From: Metopolophium dirhodum
Lineage: Eukaryota; Arthropoda; Insecta; Hemiptera; Aphididae
DNA: 64,000 bases
Reading direction: 5' to 3'
NCBI RefSeq assembly: GCF_019925205.1
Contig: NC_083565.1
Location: 31,834,241 to 31,898,240 of the forward strand
A program made the translations under genes and the position numbers. The stretch's first letter is position 1; every line of letters starts with the position of its first letter. Shown one piece after another: positions 11,595 through 23,342 of this stretch. The notes under the pieces were generated by a model that worked only from the letters and a program-made list of their open reading frames with translations, had not been told where the DNA came from and did no database searches.

Positions 11595-13673
11595 ATGGCT
11601 TCGCGTTTCTGCGCTCTTTTGATCACTTTTGGCGTGTACCACGCGCTGTCATCGCCGCAGCCGATGGCCGGTGCTGCGAATATCCTGGCGGTACACACGA
11701 TCGCGGGAAAGAGCCACTGGAACATGATGCGGACCGTGCTGCAGGTGTTGACCGACCGTGGCCACTCCGTGACTGTATTCACGCCGTTCGCGGACAATGA
11801 CAGGGACGGTTACACGGTGGTGGACGTTTCCGGTGACCTGGAATCGAGGGTTGACTTGAACGTGTCGCGAATTATCACGTCCGCACGCCCGTTAATCGCT
11901 TACATCGTGAACGCCTTGCGAGTTAACTGTGGAACCATATTCGAACACCCACGGATGCAAGAAATTCTGGAAGGCCGGTCCCGACCATTCGACGTGGTGA
12001 TCGCCGAGGCTTTCTGGTCGGATTGCGTGTCGTACGCGGCTACCGTTCTTCGCGTTCCCGTCATATACGTCGTCCCTTCGCCAATCGTCACGCACGTGGA
12101 GCGTTCGTTCTTCGGTCACGTCCCAAACCCCGCGGCCGTCTCCAACTTGTTGTCAAGACGCGGCGTACCAAAAACGTTCGGTGAACGTTTCACCAATACG
12201 CTGCGTATGATTTCCAGTTCGTGGCTGGTTTGGACCAACGAACGGAGGCTCCGGAAATCCGACCCGCGACCGTTTGACGCTATGGACCGGGTCAGACCGT
12301 CGTTGACTTTCACCAACACGCACTTCATCACCGAACCTTCTAGGCCACTGACACCGGACATCGTACAAATCGGCGGCATACATCTAACTCCACCAGGACC
12401 GATACCAAAGGTAAATAATATAATAATATTATATTATAATTAGTAAAATTGGGGATTTGCGGCTGACGGACTTTAAAGAGTTAAAAATAGGCAATTTTGA
12501 AATGGCATGCACGCGGATCTTATAAATATGTGTGTAAACGCATAGTAAGTGAACATCACACATTAAAAAGAAGGGTTGCGCCCCCAACCCTTAACGAATT
12601 GTTTCAGTGCCACTAAATTCACATGAAGTACCTATAATATTTTATGCTCGCTGATTATAACTACCTAAGGAATGTATCAATTTTTTAATTAAATCTTGCG
12701 CAAATTTGCAACACTGTCATAGGGGTAATTTGGCAAATCCATTCTGCAGTGAAACTGAACCAGCGATATAATATGTATTTAGATTTTAAAAAGTTAAATA
12801 ATTGTGCGAACGGTTTGTTTGTTAACAGGACATTTTGGAATTCATTGACGACGCGCCTAACGGAGTGATTTACTTCACGTTCGGTACGGTGGTTTCGATG
12901 GCATCGTTACCGGAAAATGTACTGAAAGTGTTAAAAGAGGCAATCGCTCAGGTTCCGCAAAAGGTTTTGTGGAAATACGAAGGTGAAATGGCAGAAAAAC
13001 CGAAGAACGTGATGACGCGGAAATGGTTTCCACAACGCGATATACTTTGTACGTGCCGTTATGTGGTAATCGTAATATGCATATGTAGACTATAGTTGTG
13101 TAAAGTACCTAAACTATAATGTTATTGACTGTAGGAGTATACGAAGCTGTAGACGCAGGTGTGCCCTTACTAGGATTTCCGATTAACTACGATCAACCGA
13201 GAAATATTGACAATCTGGTCGACGCCGGAATGGCGATCTCTATGGATCTTTTTTCTGTAACTAAAGACACGGTTTTTAACGCCATTTCGGAGATTGTCAA
13301 CAACGACAGGTGAGAAATTTTATTTCTAATAAATTCTATAAAACGCTTAAATATTACTCTGCACCGTTCTCGTAGGTACCAAAAAAACGCTAAAATAGCT
13401 TCTGATCGATTCAAAGACCGGCCCATTTCACCAGTGGAGTCGGTGGTCTACTGGACTGAGTACGTTTTGCGTCATAACGGAGCACCACATTTAAAATCTC
13501 ACGCTCTGAATCTCACGTATTATCAATACTTTTTAGTTGATATATTTAGCACATTTTTGTTCATTGGGTTTGTCCTTTTTTTCATAATCTATTATGGCCT
13601 AAAAATGATTTGTAAACATAGTTTGTTTTCAACTTGTTTTTCCAGTGTCAAAGCAAAACTAGAAGAAAATTAA
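11595..13673 (+). pseudogene. UDP-glycosyltransferase (UGT), 4 exons, missing the signature exon
   Basis: Exons 11595-12410, 12829-13048, 13135-13309 and 13376-13673. Exon 1 (272 aa) has a signal peptide and the acceptor-binding N-terminal half, with the probable catalytic His in GKSHWNMM and RGHSVTVFTPF. Exon 2 holds IYFTFGTVVSMASLP and RKWFPQRDIL. Exon 3 begins GVYEAVDAGVPLLGFP with the donor-binding YDQPRN. Exon 4 ends with a single membrane span (FLFIGFVLFFIIYYGL) and a cytosolic KAKLEEN tail. Family members usually run about 510-530 aa. Here the roughly 15 residues that should lie between RDIL and GVYEA, including the HPN...SHGG start of the UGT signature, are absent. The gap is only 86 bp and holds no such exon. 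Joining exon 2 (phase 1, T) to exon 3 (GA) creates TGA after residue 345. In life such enzymes glycosylate small lipophilic compounds in the ER lumen; this copy is probably inactive. An assembly deletion is the alternative. Confidence 0.8.
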
Positions 13674-16600
13674 TTTACACAAATAATAAATATTTTAACT
13701 GTTCAAAATAATGTACATCATACATTATAGTAATATTGTCTATATGCTATATTATGTTTGGTTTTTATTGCTCCTCCAACATCTTTTAAATATAGTAAAA
13801 TATACTTCAATAAGATTTATTTAATTGAACATTAAGAACTATTTCCCATTGTATATACCATCAATCAACATAGTGGTTATGTTATACCCCACTCACAAAA
13901 CGTAAAACCACGAAAACGATGTGATAACACAGATACGACGTAGAATACATAGGTACTTTTACACTTTGTGGTACCCCTATTTATTTATTTACACTTGCAC
14001 AACAAAGGGATGCACTTCCAAATTTAAAATGTATGACCAACCAAATATTGATAAATAGGTACTTACTATTATATATTATGATATCGCTATATAAATATTT
14101 ATTTATTTATTTATAAACAGTAGGTTATAACCTTTTAGTATAATAATACAGTAAATAGAATATCAATTTGGCAAAAATAACAGTGAAATTAAATAATGTA
14201 ATGTTGTTTTAATTGGGTTAATACTTTTAAAACTTATCATATAATATTCCTGTTTATGAATTCTAACATCTTAAATGAATTGTGAATTAAAGTATTAATA
14301 TGTAGCAAGCTACAATTATCAATTTTATAATGCATTAAAAAGGTATTAAAATAAGGTATAATCACTTGTATAGAATTACTCATATCAAAGTTGAAAGTAT
14401 CAATCTATGGGTATAATATCTTAATTCGTGGTCCACACAGTTATCTTATCTATGGTGGAACCTTTATGTGGCCGTCCTCGGACCACCGCCAGCCATATTA
14501 TTTCTAGTCCATTATATCGTAAGACAACCACAGCCTTTTTTCTTCTATACTACTATGGTTAGAGAGGGAGTCATAATTTTCTGAAATGTCTGAGATCCTA
14601 GGACCCCCCACTGGCGTAAAACCTGAAAACAAGCTACTAAAACAAGACCAATGTCCTCACGGACGGCGGCCGGTCACAAATTTTTTGTGCACCCTGCTAA
14701 ACACATCGTGCTCTGTTCATAGCACGGTTATCTACTCAGGTTGGAAGATGAGATAATACTACCTACAACCTGTAGGTCACCTCGAGTGAAAATTTATGAA
14801 CGTTCTCTTTAGTCACCTAGGTGGTCAAGAAGACTGCTTCGGATATCATGGCCAAAACAGACGTAAAAAAACATATGTTATGTAAAATATAATATAATAT
14901 ACAGAATTACATAAACAAAAATGTATCAAATTTAATTTGCATACATCTCAGTACAAATTATCATGATTACTACAATCAAATTGCATAAAATTAAATTAAT
15001 TGACTACATAATTACATTCTTCGTATACAAATAAATTAACAAAAATATTAAATATAATAATAATAACATAATAATCCCAAATATACATACATTATACAAT
15101 TTAACTATATCAAATTCAGTTATTTCTCCGTAGACAAGCATTTATACATTGCGAACATTTACATCTTTCAGTTCCCGAAACACAATAATTTTTACAATAA
15201 TTACGACAATATGCTTTACGTTTGGAATTACCGCATCCGAAATCATGAATTGGATTTTCTGATGCAGATGGATCATTGTTTACATTTCCGTCTCCATATC
15301 CATTCTGTCTTTTAATACAAGAAAGGCAATTATTATTTTCTATATTAGTATATTGACATTCATTACTATTACAAAATAATTTACAATGTATCAGTCATAA
15401 AAAGTGCTATTTGAGGGGGGGGGAGGGTGGCTAAAGAAAGAAACAATCTTCGCCACTTTTTACCTAATCCTTTCAAATCCTTCAGGGGAATATAAACACA
15501 ATATTTAAACTATGATTTCCCCCCACCCCTAATTTGAAACTCAAATTACGCCTATGGTCTCAATGATAAGACACAAGTCATAATATATTTCATATGCAAT
15601 TGTCGAATAGTCATTTTATTGTTTAAATATGACAAAAATAATTTTTTTTTAATAGCATAATTTAAGTGCATGTATTAATAATCAATAAAATGGTTAAGTT
15701 ACATTGGCCCTTTTAACACAAGTAACATAAGAAAATATTTATGACATTGGTCAAATAATCTCAATTTTGTAGAAATGTGACATTGGCCCTTTTTGCACCA
15801 ATCCACAGAGTTATTCACAAATCAGTCTGTGTGTACCGAAATATTTCTGTGACTGGACGCACGGGCTATAATTATATTGTTAGTTCCTGGCCCAATAACC
15901 AAGAATAAACAAATTTATAAATATGATAATAAATTATGCAAATAAAGATGTAAAAACGATTTGTACGCAATTTGTGGACAATAATTTGAGTTCAATAAGT
16001 TCGTTTTTAGACAATTAACATTGTCATTATTCATCAAGGAAATTCATAGGTATAATATGACATAGAATTAAAAATAAATTGTAATTAGTAATAAGTAAAC
16101 TTTCAGTGTATGAATAGGAAAATATACATTATATAAATGTACAGAAATAAAGCAGATATTTTATAAAAATGTCCCGTATTTTTAAGGAGTAGGTACTACT
16201 TACTTCTCAAGTTCATGGTCACCGCTGTGCTCTAAGTCATGATTTATGTCTGCACTGTGCGATTCAATGTTTTCCGGTGCACCCAGGGAGTAACTGACAA
16301 ATGCAATAACCAAAACAATTGACTAGAAAAGATAAAAACGAATTTAAATCACAAATGTATTAGTCCATCCATTTAGTCAATAGTTCTTTTTATAACGTAT
16401 GAAATATACTATGGTAAATTATTTAAGTCATAGAATAGGTGTAGGTACTGATGTACTAGTATCTACCTATTTATAGTAAGTATATTATTCAGCGACATCG
16501 GAGACTATACGTTGTTTTCTAAAATATAAGTAAATGAAAAAAAATCACTCCGTAAATCCAATTCCGATATTCTAAAGTTTCTTCCTCTTTCCAAAACCAT

Positions 16601-18250
16601 GTACAATTTTCTTATCCTTATAAATAACTTATTAATTATTATTATTAAAGAAATCATCAATATTCAGCATGTAGCTTAAGAAAAAAAAAAAATTGATGCT
16701 ACTTAAACGTATGACAAAAATTGATAAAATTATATATTTATATGTTTAGAATATAAATTGTTTCAGAAATATACCCTTGATAGATTTAGGTAAATGTTTT
16801 GACCATCCAAATCGATTCACAAATTGGCTATATTGAAATTATTCAAATTAATCAAATTTAAAATATATTTTATTTTCAGTATTAAAAAATAAAAATCTGT
16901 TATTACACGTGTAGCGCAAGTGGGTATAATAAAATTAAATATATAAAAAAATAGGTACTATAGAAATAAATCGATAAGTAATTAGATTAGGTATTTTTAC
17001 AGTTTTTAAGAAGAACAATTTCAAACTCGTATTGTTATTTAATAATAAATGTTGTTGTATGTTTCAGAATGAATTGGCTAAAAAACAGTATTGTTATAAA
17101 AATTTAATATTAAATAACTAAATTTTTTTCTCAACCTAGGATATTTTCTATTATATTTCCATTGTTATTATTAATACGTTACCAATAAATTAAGTTAATA
17201 ATATTATTTTTATATTATCATATTTGTATAAAAAAATATACTTTAGAAGTTTCAAGTACCTACCCACCAATAGTATAATTTATTTAATAACACACAATTC
17301 ACATCGTTCTTCTTCGTTTAAATATCTAATTTTGTCCGAGATTGAACTTCAAATAACTATTCAAAAACTGTGTTTATATAATTTTTAGATTGATTGGTTA
17401 CAGTTTAAACTAATAACGTGGTAAACTGTTTTACATTTTTATTCCTAAGCTATACAAATTTATTATTAATTTGAAACATTTTGTCAGAATTTAAACTTTA
17501 ACTGCATATAAATAAAATCTTGCGTAAATATTCTTCATATTTTATCAATGTGTGAGGAGCTTTGTATTAAATTTTCAAGCTTTAATACGCTTTTTTAGCT
17601 GTGGACTATAATATTAGGTAAACAAAAAGGTACATAGAAATAATTATTTTATTGGATTTAAAAGTACGATAATTAGTAATAATGAGTATAAAATACAATA
17701 ATTTGAAATCTCATACCTAAATTATTATGTAAACGTAATTTACATTTATTTATTATTATGATTGTATAGAGTGATGGTTAGTGTTTGTACCTAATGATTA
17801 TTTTTTATTAAATTAATTATAGGTATTTGGAAAAGCCAAAAGGTTTATATTTTTTCTTATATTCTTTCGAACTTAGCACAGTGTTACCTACACAGTACAT
17901 TTCGCCTATAAAGATATAATTCTTAAGTTATGTATAAATCATAATAATTACCAGACGGTTCATGTTGATTGTTGACGTGTGAGTGTATCGTGTTTTTCAC
18001 AAGACGAGTTTAGCGGACGATGGAAAACTGACAAGTAATCTTCGAGTTGCTACTGTGATTGTTCGTCGACGTGTAGTGTCTTATATACACGGTCCACGGA
18101 CGGGATTTTCCCAAACAAAAGGTAAATATCCATAATATATTGTGTATCATGCTTTAACGACTGACCTATGAACATAATACAGATTAGTAACTGATAACTC
18201 TAAAAGGTTATAATCGTTTCAATGTGCTTGTTTTGTTAGACTGTACCTTT
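13390..18250. repeat. Right arm of the inverted duplication (UGT 3' end plus copy C)
   Basis: This arm is the reverse complement of 1677-5957. It contains, in order, the UGT last exon, its downstream flank, and the whole of cysteine-rich copy C with promoter on the minus strand. Extra insertions make it about 0.6 kb longer than the left arm, for example 15700-15790 and an intron 1 stretch near 16680-16930. Confidence 0.8.
15116..17963 (-). CDS. Secreted cysteine-rich small protein, copy C (3 exons)
   Basis: On the minus strand the exons are 17963-17952 (MNRL), 16322-16204 (119 nt) and 15365-15116, with GT-AG junctions and the same phases as copy A, giving 126 aa. The signal peptide and acidic spacer are almost identical to copy A. 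The mature exon has eleven cysteines: ECQYT, NCLSC, FGCG, then YCRNYCKNYCVSG, then RCKCSQC and NAC, ending CLRRNN. The cysteine frame C-x3-C-x3-C-x-SG is shared with copies A and B, while the residues between differ strongly. It lies 1.4 kb downstream of the UGT gene, tail to tail. It is predicted to be secreted; function unknown. Confidence 0.75.
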
Positions 18251-18260
18251 ATTAGTGTTT
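17964..18260 (-). promoter_or_regulatory. Promoter of cysteine-rich peptide copy C
   Basis: The minus-strand TATA box (TATATAAG) at 18087-18080 lies about 120 bp before the ATG at 17963. The surrounding 250-300 bp matches the promoter of copy A (1677-1946) and the orphan promoter at 11039-11300. Conservation over several hundred bases suggests duplicated rather than independently evolved control. Confidence 0.6.
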
Positions 18261-18494
18261 ATTATTATAAATTAGGGATGAGAAATGGGAAAATTTGATT
18301 GTGACGCAAAACACTAGGATTTACCGTGAAAAATTTAGAATAAAGAATTAAAAATTAAAAATTAAAAAGAAAGTATTAGCCTTATTGTTGTACGTTATAG
18401 TAAGTCATATAATATCAGGCGCCTCGTATTAAATTTTTAATCTTTTTGACCCAACAAATGAAATTGTCATTACATTTACACAAAAATAAAACTA

Positions 18495-19090
18495 ATAAAG
18501 GTGGGCAAGTGGGTGTCGCTCTGGCGGTTACAAGTGGGGCAATGTATTGGAAAGTATTAAATTTGAATTCAATGATATACCTAATATCACTGTATAAGAA
18601 AAACCATTCTGAGCGAAGGCGATCAGACACCGTGTATGGTATTACTAAGTCATAAGTATATTCGATGATATTCTTGTGAATAAAGTAATTTATATTATAT
18701 ATTATTTATAACATATTTACGTGGAACCTTGTTGTAAGTTTTCTATCCTTAGCTACAAAAGTTGAACATTTTATAAATTTTTAAGTACAATATAACTATT
18801 AAATTTTTTATTTAATAAATGTTGTAAAAAATCAAACTTTAAATGCTCATGAAAAAAATTGTGCCTATGTAATTTTAATATTTTTAACCTGCTATTTCAA
18901 AAATATATCAGATGCCTTGTAATAAATTTTCACGTATTTTGGACCAACACAAAAATTGTATTGATATTTATAGAAATAAATTATAGGTACTCAAAACAAG
19001 TCGAAATATTTTGAATTGATAAAATAGGGGGTAGGGGTCACATATTTAAAAGGGCCTAGGGCGGCACTTGTTCTAAATCCGGCCCTGCCT
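18495..19090 (+). repeat. Dispersed aphid-type repeat R1 (copy 1)
   Basis: R1 begins near GGTGGGCAAGTGGGTGTCGC and runs through a stretch with AAATTTGAATTCAATGATAT and ACCATTCTGAGCGAAGGCGA. The same order of blocks recurs at 25585, 27780, 34050 and 43390, and inverted near 36290-36600. Complete copies end in CATCGCTTCGCTCAGAATCT. The short open frames inside are repeat-borne and unconvincing. I cannot assign the repeat to a transposon class. Confidence 0.7.
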
Positions 19091-20560
19091 CCAGGTACAA
19101 TATATTTTAAGAGAACGTTACACTGACGTTTGTTGTCTCCGTATTACAAGTGCGTAACATAGTAAATTTTATGCTCAGCAGAGCAACTTAGAAAACTTTT
19201 TTTTAAAATTTGAGTGAATTTACCTCTTATAAAATGTAAAGGTAAGATTATTATCCAGGCAATGACGTACACTTTTTGTTATATTTTAAATTTAAAGCGA
19301 GTTATGTGTATTTTAAAATTGTAAATTATTTGTACCTACATCATATTTTCGTTTTTAAATTGTTTATAGAGAAGACCTAATTAAAGTATCATACCGGTCG
19401 AGATGATTAAATAGAAACTGATTAACATTTATCAGTTATATATATATTATATTATTTATTATATGTTCAATAAAAAAAATTAATTAAAATTCTTTTAAAA
19501 ATATGTCTAAAATAACTTAGTAACGACCTTGTTTGATACATTTTAATTACGTTTTATACTACGAATATATCAATTACAATATATAGATTAATATTTGTAT
19601 AGATATATTGATAAAAATTATCATGCATAATTATAACAAACTCAATAAGATAGATATTAAATGTATAAGGTAGATATTATAGGACACTACGTTTAGTTTT
19701 AGTTCAATATTTTTCGAAAATTGTTTACACGTAAACGAATCAAGTTTCTTTCAACGAATATTTCTCGTCTGACGACTCCTTTTGCAGCTGGTCTGGTAAA
19801 TCGTAAACCATTTCAATTCAATTAATCAACGCGCGTTTACTTACTATGAAAAAAGTGGCTCTCAGACCAAAAAGCCAGACAAAACTGAATGGATGTGGTT
19901 TGTTGGATTTTAGTTTTGAAAACGGATTATGATTGATCAACAAGATTATTAGGTTTGAATAGGGGTGATTTTTAATATGCCAAATGCTGTTAGTGTCACA
20001 ATGAATAATATAAATAAAAAATATCATATTATTATTCATCGATATCACAGCAGAAAAAATAGATAGGTGTTCAAAATCGCCTCTCTAATATTAATAAAAA
20101 CATCTTATTTTAAATCAATATCTCCCTTGCAACACGCCGAATCTTTTATAATAAAACGCTAATCTAAAATAAATAAGTAATAGTACCTAGGTACCAGTGG
20201 CGGCACGTGGGTAAAATAGTTAGTGGTGCACATTTATAAAATATATATGTAAATATGTAATACTTTATGTATAGTAATAATAAATGATAAATTAGGTACA
20301 TTATAAAAACTGAACTTTAGTATTCTTACATAATAATTAATTACAATATAAGTATATAACGTACGTCGTACGGTAAATAATAATGTATAGTGTATAATAA
20401 TATAGAATTAATATTCGAACGTTGTTGATAAAAATAGTTCTAGTTACAATAGACGTGTTACAACGGTCCATGATAGCGGGAACGTCTGGGAAACGACCGC
20501 CACCCATCACCCGATCTACAAGGCTATGCCGCCGCTGCCGTTTGTATCATAGATTAGAAT
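19090..20560. other. Intergenic, with a possible degenerate hAT-like element
   Basis: The segment is mostly featureless AT-rich DNA. Near 20191 the sequence CAGTGGCGGCACGTGG, and near 20529-20538 GCCGCCGCTG, could be the worn inverted ends of a hAT-like element of about 350 bp. No matching target duplication is visible, so I treat this as weak. No coding exon was recognised. Confidence 0.3.
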
Positions 20561-20568
20561 ATTATAAG

Positions 20569-21418
20569 TAGAGCGCGGATTTTTATGCACTAAAAAGTAT
20601 TGAAATATGCCATAAAATATGCAGTAAAAATAATGAAAATATGCAAAAAATATGCAGTAAAAATCATGAAAATATGCAAAATATATGCAAGATTTTTTTT
20701 TCTTAATTCAAAATTTACAAATTAAACAACTTATAATAATTAATTATTTAAATACTTAATAAAAAAAAACGTAGGGAATTTTCCGGATAACTAAATGTTT
20801 TTTTTTAATCGTATTTATTACTAAAATTAATAATCATATGCATTTCGAGTTTTTCTTCTGTGAAGCTCTGACGTTTATCGGTTAATATATTATTAAAGTC
20901 TGAGAACGAACGTATCAACGTTCTACGTCAACTGAAGTTGTTGGGGCATATTTGAAGCAACTTAATATTATCGGGCCTTGATAAAGATCTTCTAGCTGAA
21001 CGTTTTCACCTAATAGTAGTGCATCAATTTTTCATAGAATTTCCAGACCTTTATTTTTATTGGAAAGCTCGTTTAATTTTATTGTAAGTGTTGCACCTTT
21101 CGATCCAGGAATAGAATGACTTTTTTCTTTCGTTTTGTCAATTATTGAAAAGCTTTTATGTAAAGTCATATTTTGAGTTTCCAGTTTTTTATGACTATAA
21201 AATTTATTTTTAATTTTTCTACTTGACAAAATATTATTTTATAAATTTATTTTTGCTTCAATATGCAAAAATATGCAATAACATTTAAATATGCAGAAAT
21301 ATGCAAAACAAAATTTCACTATTAGTTTCAAATTATGATGATTCGTGGAGATAACTGACAAAAATCCAAAAATATTAAAAAGAATAAAATATGCAATTGC
21401 ATAGAAATCCGTACTTTA
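20569..21418 (-). mobile_element. hAT-type element, family 1, copy 1 (850 bp)
   Basis: The inverted ends are TAGAGCGCGGATTTTTATGC and, on the other strand, TAAAGTACGGATTTCTATGC. An 8-bp target duplication ATTATAAG flanks them exactly (20561-20568 and 21419-21426). Many TGCATATTT motifs lie just inside both ends. The minus strand encodes a decayed piece resembling the C-terminal dimerisation region of hAT transposases: LLGENVQLEDLYQGP, TTSVDVER, then in another frame FSDFNNILTDKRQSFTEEKL. The 65-aa open frame (21032-21229, minus) is part of this relic. It is a non-autonomous, internally deleted copy. Confidence 0.85.
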
Positions 21419-21426
21419 ATTATAAG

Positions 21427-21720
21427 TTTGTATAGTTGTGAGCACAAGCCACAAATCATCTGCGAACAAGTGCCATGACGAAACATCGTTTAGTATGCGT
21501 GTAGTGGGAATGTAAATGTTTATGCGCATGCGCCAACCGAGCATATTTTCACTGTGCTCATTCCATGTTAATCGGCGTCGGCGTCATCGTAACGTCTTGT
21601 ACTTGTAGTCAGTACTCTTAGCTGACAGCTGTACCATAGTCCACAACACATACAACATCACTTATGACTTATCACTTATCAGTTATCACCTATGACAGTA
21701 CTTCCCTGATATACTTGCTT
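21427..21720. promoter_or_regulatory. GC-richer, promoter-like stretch with NRF-1-type motif
   Basis: TGCGCATGCGC at 21523-21533 matches the palindromic site of NRF-1/Ewg-type factors, and the patch around 21520-21640 is GC-rich for this window. TCAGT at about 21609 could be an insect initiator. It might be the upstream promoter of the MFS gene whose first exon was not found, but no transcript evidence exists here. Confidence 0.25.
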
Positions 21721-22560
21721 TATAATGTAGAATACTATGTTAAATATATAACTAATTAGTCAACAACATTATTTTTATTTTTGTCAATAAATATTAATTC
21801 CTTTCATAAATATTATGTAATACAATTATTGCTGTAGAGTAATTCAATATTCTTAAAAAAATATAGGTGGTACATGTGCTCTTGTGCTCCACTGCTAGGT
21901 ACTATATAGTGATAGTGGATGGTTTTACTAATTTTGTTTTAACAATTTTGAATATTTTTTTTATGGAAATCTTGAAACGTTGAACATTATCATTATAGGT
22001 ATAGGTAGATACATGGTAATATCAAATTGAATAACTTCTGCTATGGGCATAAGCTTATAAACTGGAAATGAAAAATTGAAAACCAACATCTCTATAAATC
22101 AACACACAATTTAATGACTGGTTTTAGTGGTGTTACATAATTTCTCACTATACCTAATCATTAAAAGTGTAATATAATAATAATTATAACACTATTTATA
22201 TAGCTTATAGAAGAAAATCAATTATTTAATTTATCATAAGGTACCTGTAATCTATATTTATTTCTTGTTAGCCATTTATTAATAAACACATTGTATTTTT
22301 CGAAATATATTATTTCTAGATGGTTCCGCGCGTTTTGTCCATTGTAAAAAATTACAACTTTTAAAAAAAAATTGTGATTGTTCAACTCTTTTTGAGTACA
22401 ACTCAGCCTCCCCGGTAGGCACTCCAACTACGTCAGATCGTGGCCAATGTGTGCTAGCATATCAAGTAGGCAATGTGTGAAAATTCGATTTGATGCATCC
22501 CAATTAAACGATTAACCAATGGCAACCAATAAAATAATAAATACTAATTTCTACTAATTA
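21720..22560. other. Intergenic stretch without recognised features
   Basis: AT-rich DNA. I found no splice-flanked coding stretch, no paired inverted ends and no match to other repeats in the window. Confidence 0.5.
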
Positions 22561-23010
22561 TTTCTGCTATAACCGATAATAACCATTTATAAACAAAAAT
22601 ATCCACCGTATATATCTCAAAATCCCCGTTTGAGCACCTCCCGAGTTGGTGGACCTACCTGGTACAATTGTGAATTTAAATCATCCCGGGAACCACTCAA
22701 ACATTCCATCAAAATTGGTCCAGCCGTTTAAAATGCATTGAAATAATAATAATTTAAAAAATAATAATTATTATTATTAAAACCAATAGTTACCATTTAC
22801 AAACTAACAATTCCATCGTAAATCTCAAATTCCTTGTTATTTGAGCACCTCCCAATGTCAAACCTCTAATTTACCCTTTTTAAATTAGCCTATCTCATTT
22901 CCAGAGGTCTAATCTATTTCTGTACCAAATCTCATCGCAATCGGATGAACGGTTTAGGAATGTATAAAGGACAAACACACGGGCAAACATTAATTTATAT
23001 ATATAGAGAT
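22560..23010 (+). repeat. Two diverged repeat units ending in TA-rich tail
   Basis: Units at about 22560-22745 and 22780-23010 share TTTGAGCACCTCCC and a block of the form 'ATCAAAATTGGTCCAGCCGT' / 'ATCGCAATCGGATGAACGGT'. The second unit ends GGACAAACACACGGGCAAAC, then TTTATATATATAGAGAT. This style of 3' end is common in insect non-LTR or Helitron-derived repeats; I cannot decide the class. Confidence 0.45.
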
Positions 23011-23342
23011 ATTAGATATTATACCTATATTTTAATTATGTAAGAAAAGTGCAAATTATGTTATGAAATTTTATTCTGAATAATTAAATAATAAATCTGT
23101 ATGAGGAAATATTTCACAATACATACCCAACATCTTCCTTGAACGGTGAATGTTTACAACGATAAGATACCTGTAAGACTTGACAAAAAATAACAACACA
23201 ATAATACAAAAATATAGATAATTATTATATTATATTGTATTACAAAATATTTAAACAGTATATTTTTGATATAAAACCATCCTTTATTTTAATTTTTTTT
23301 AATTTTATTGATAAATCATTACCAAATTTAAAATGTTTTTAC

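Noticed and set aside
11450..11797. Minus-strand open frame of 115 aa and others at 11892-12383
   Set aside because: Antisense shadows of UGT exon 1, which is GC-richer and therefore open in several frames.
15116..17963. Assignment of the cysteine-rich genes to the aphid bicycle effector family
   Set aside because: Bicycle genes have many micro-exons and paired C-Y-C motifs; these have three exons and a C-x3-C-x3-C frame.
18415..18655. Overlapping open frames of about 70 aa on both strands
   Set aside because: They lie in the start region of dispersed repeat R1, whose other copies carry stops in these frames.
20191..20538. hAT element with CAGTGGCGG ends
   Set aside because: The ends pair only partly and no 8-bp duplication flanks them; kept only as a weak note in the intergenic entry.
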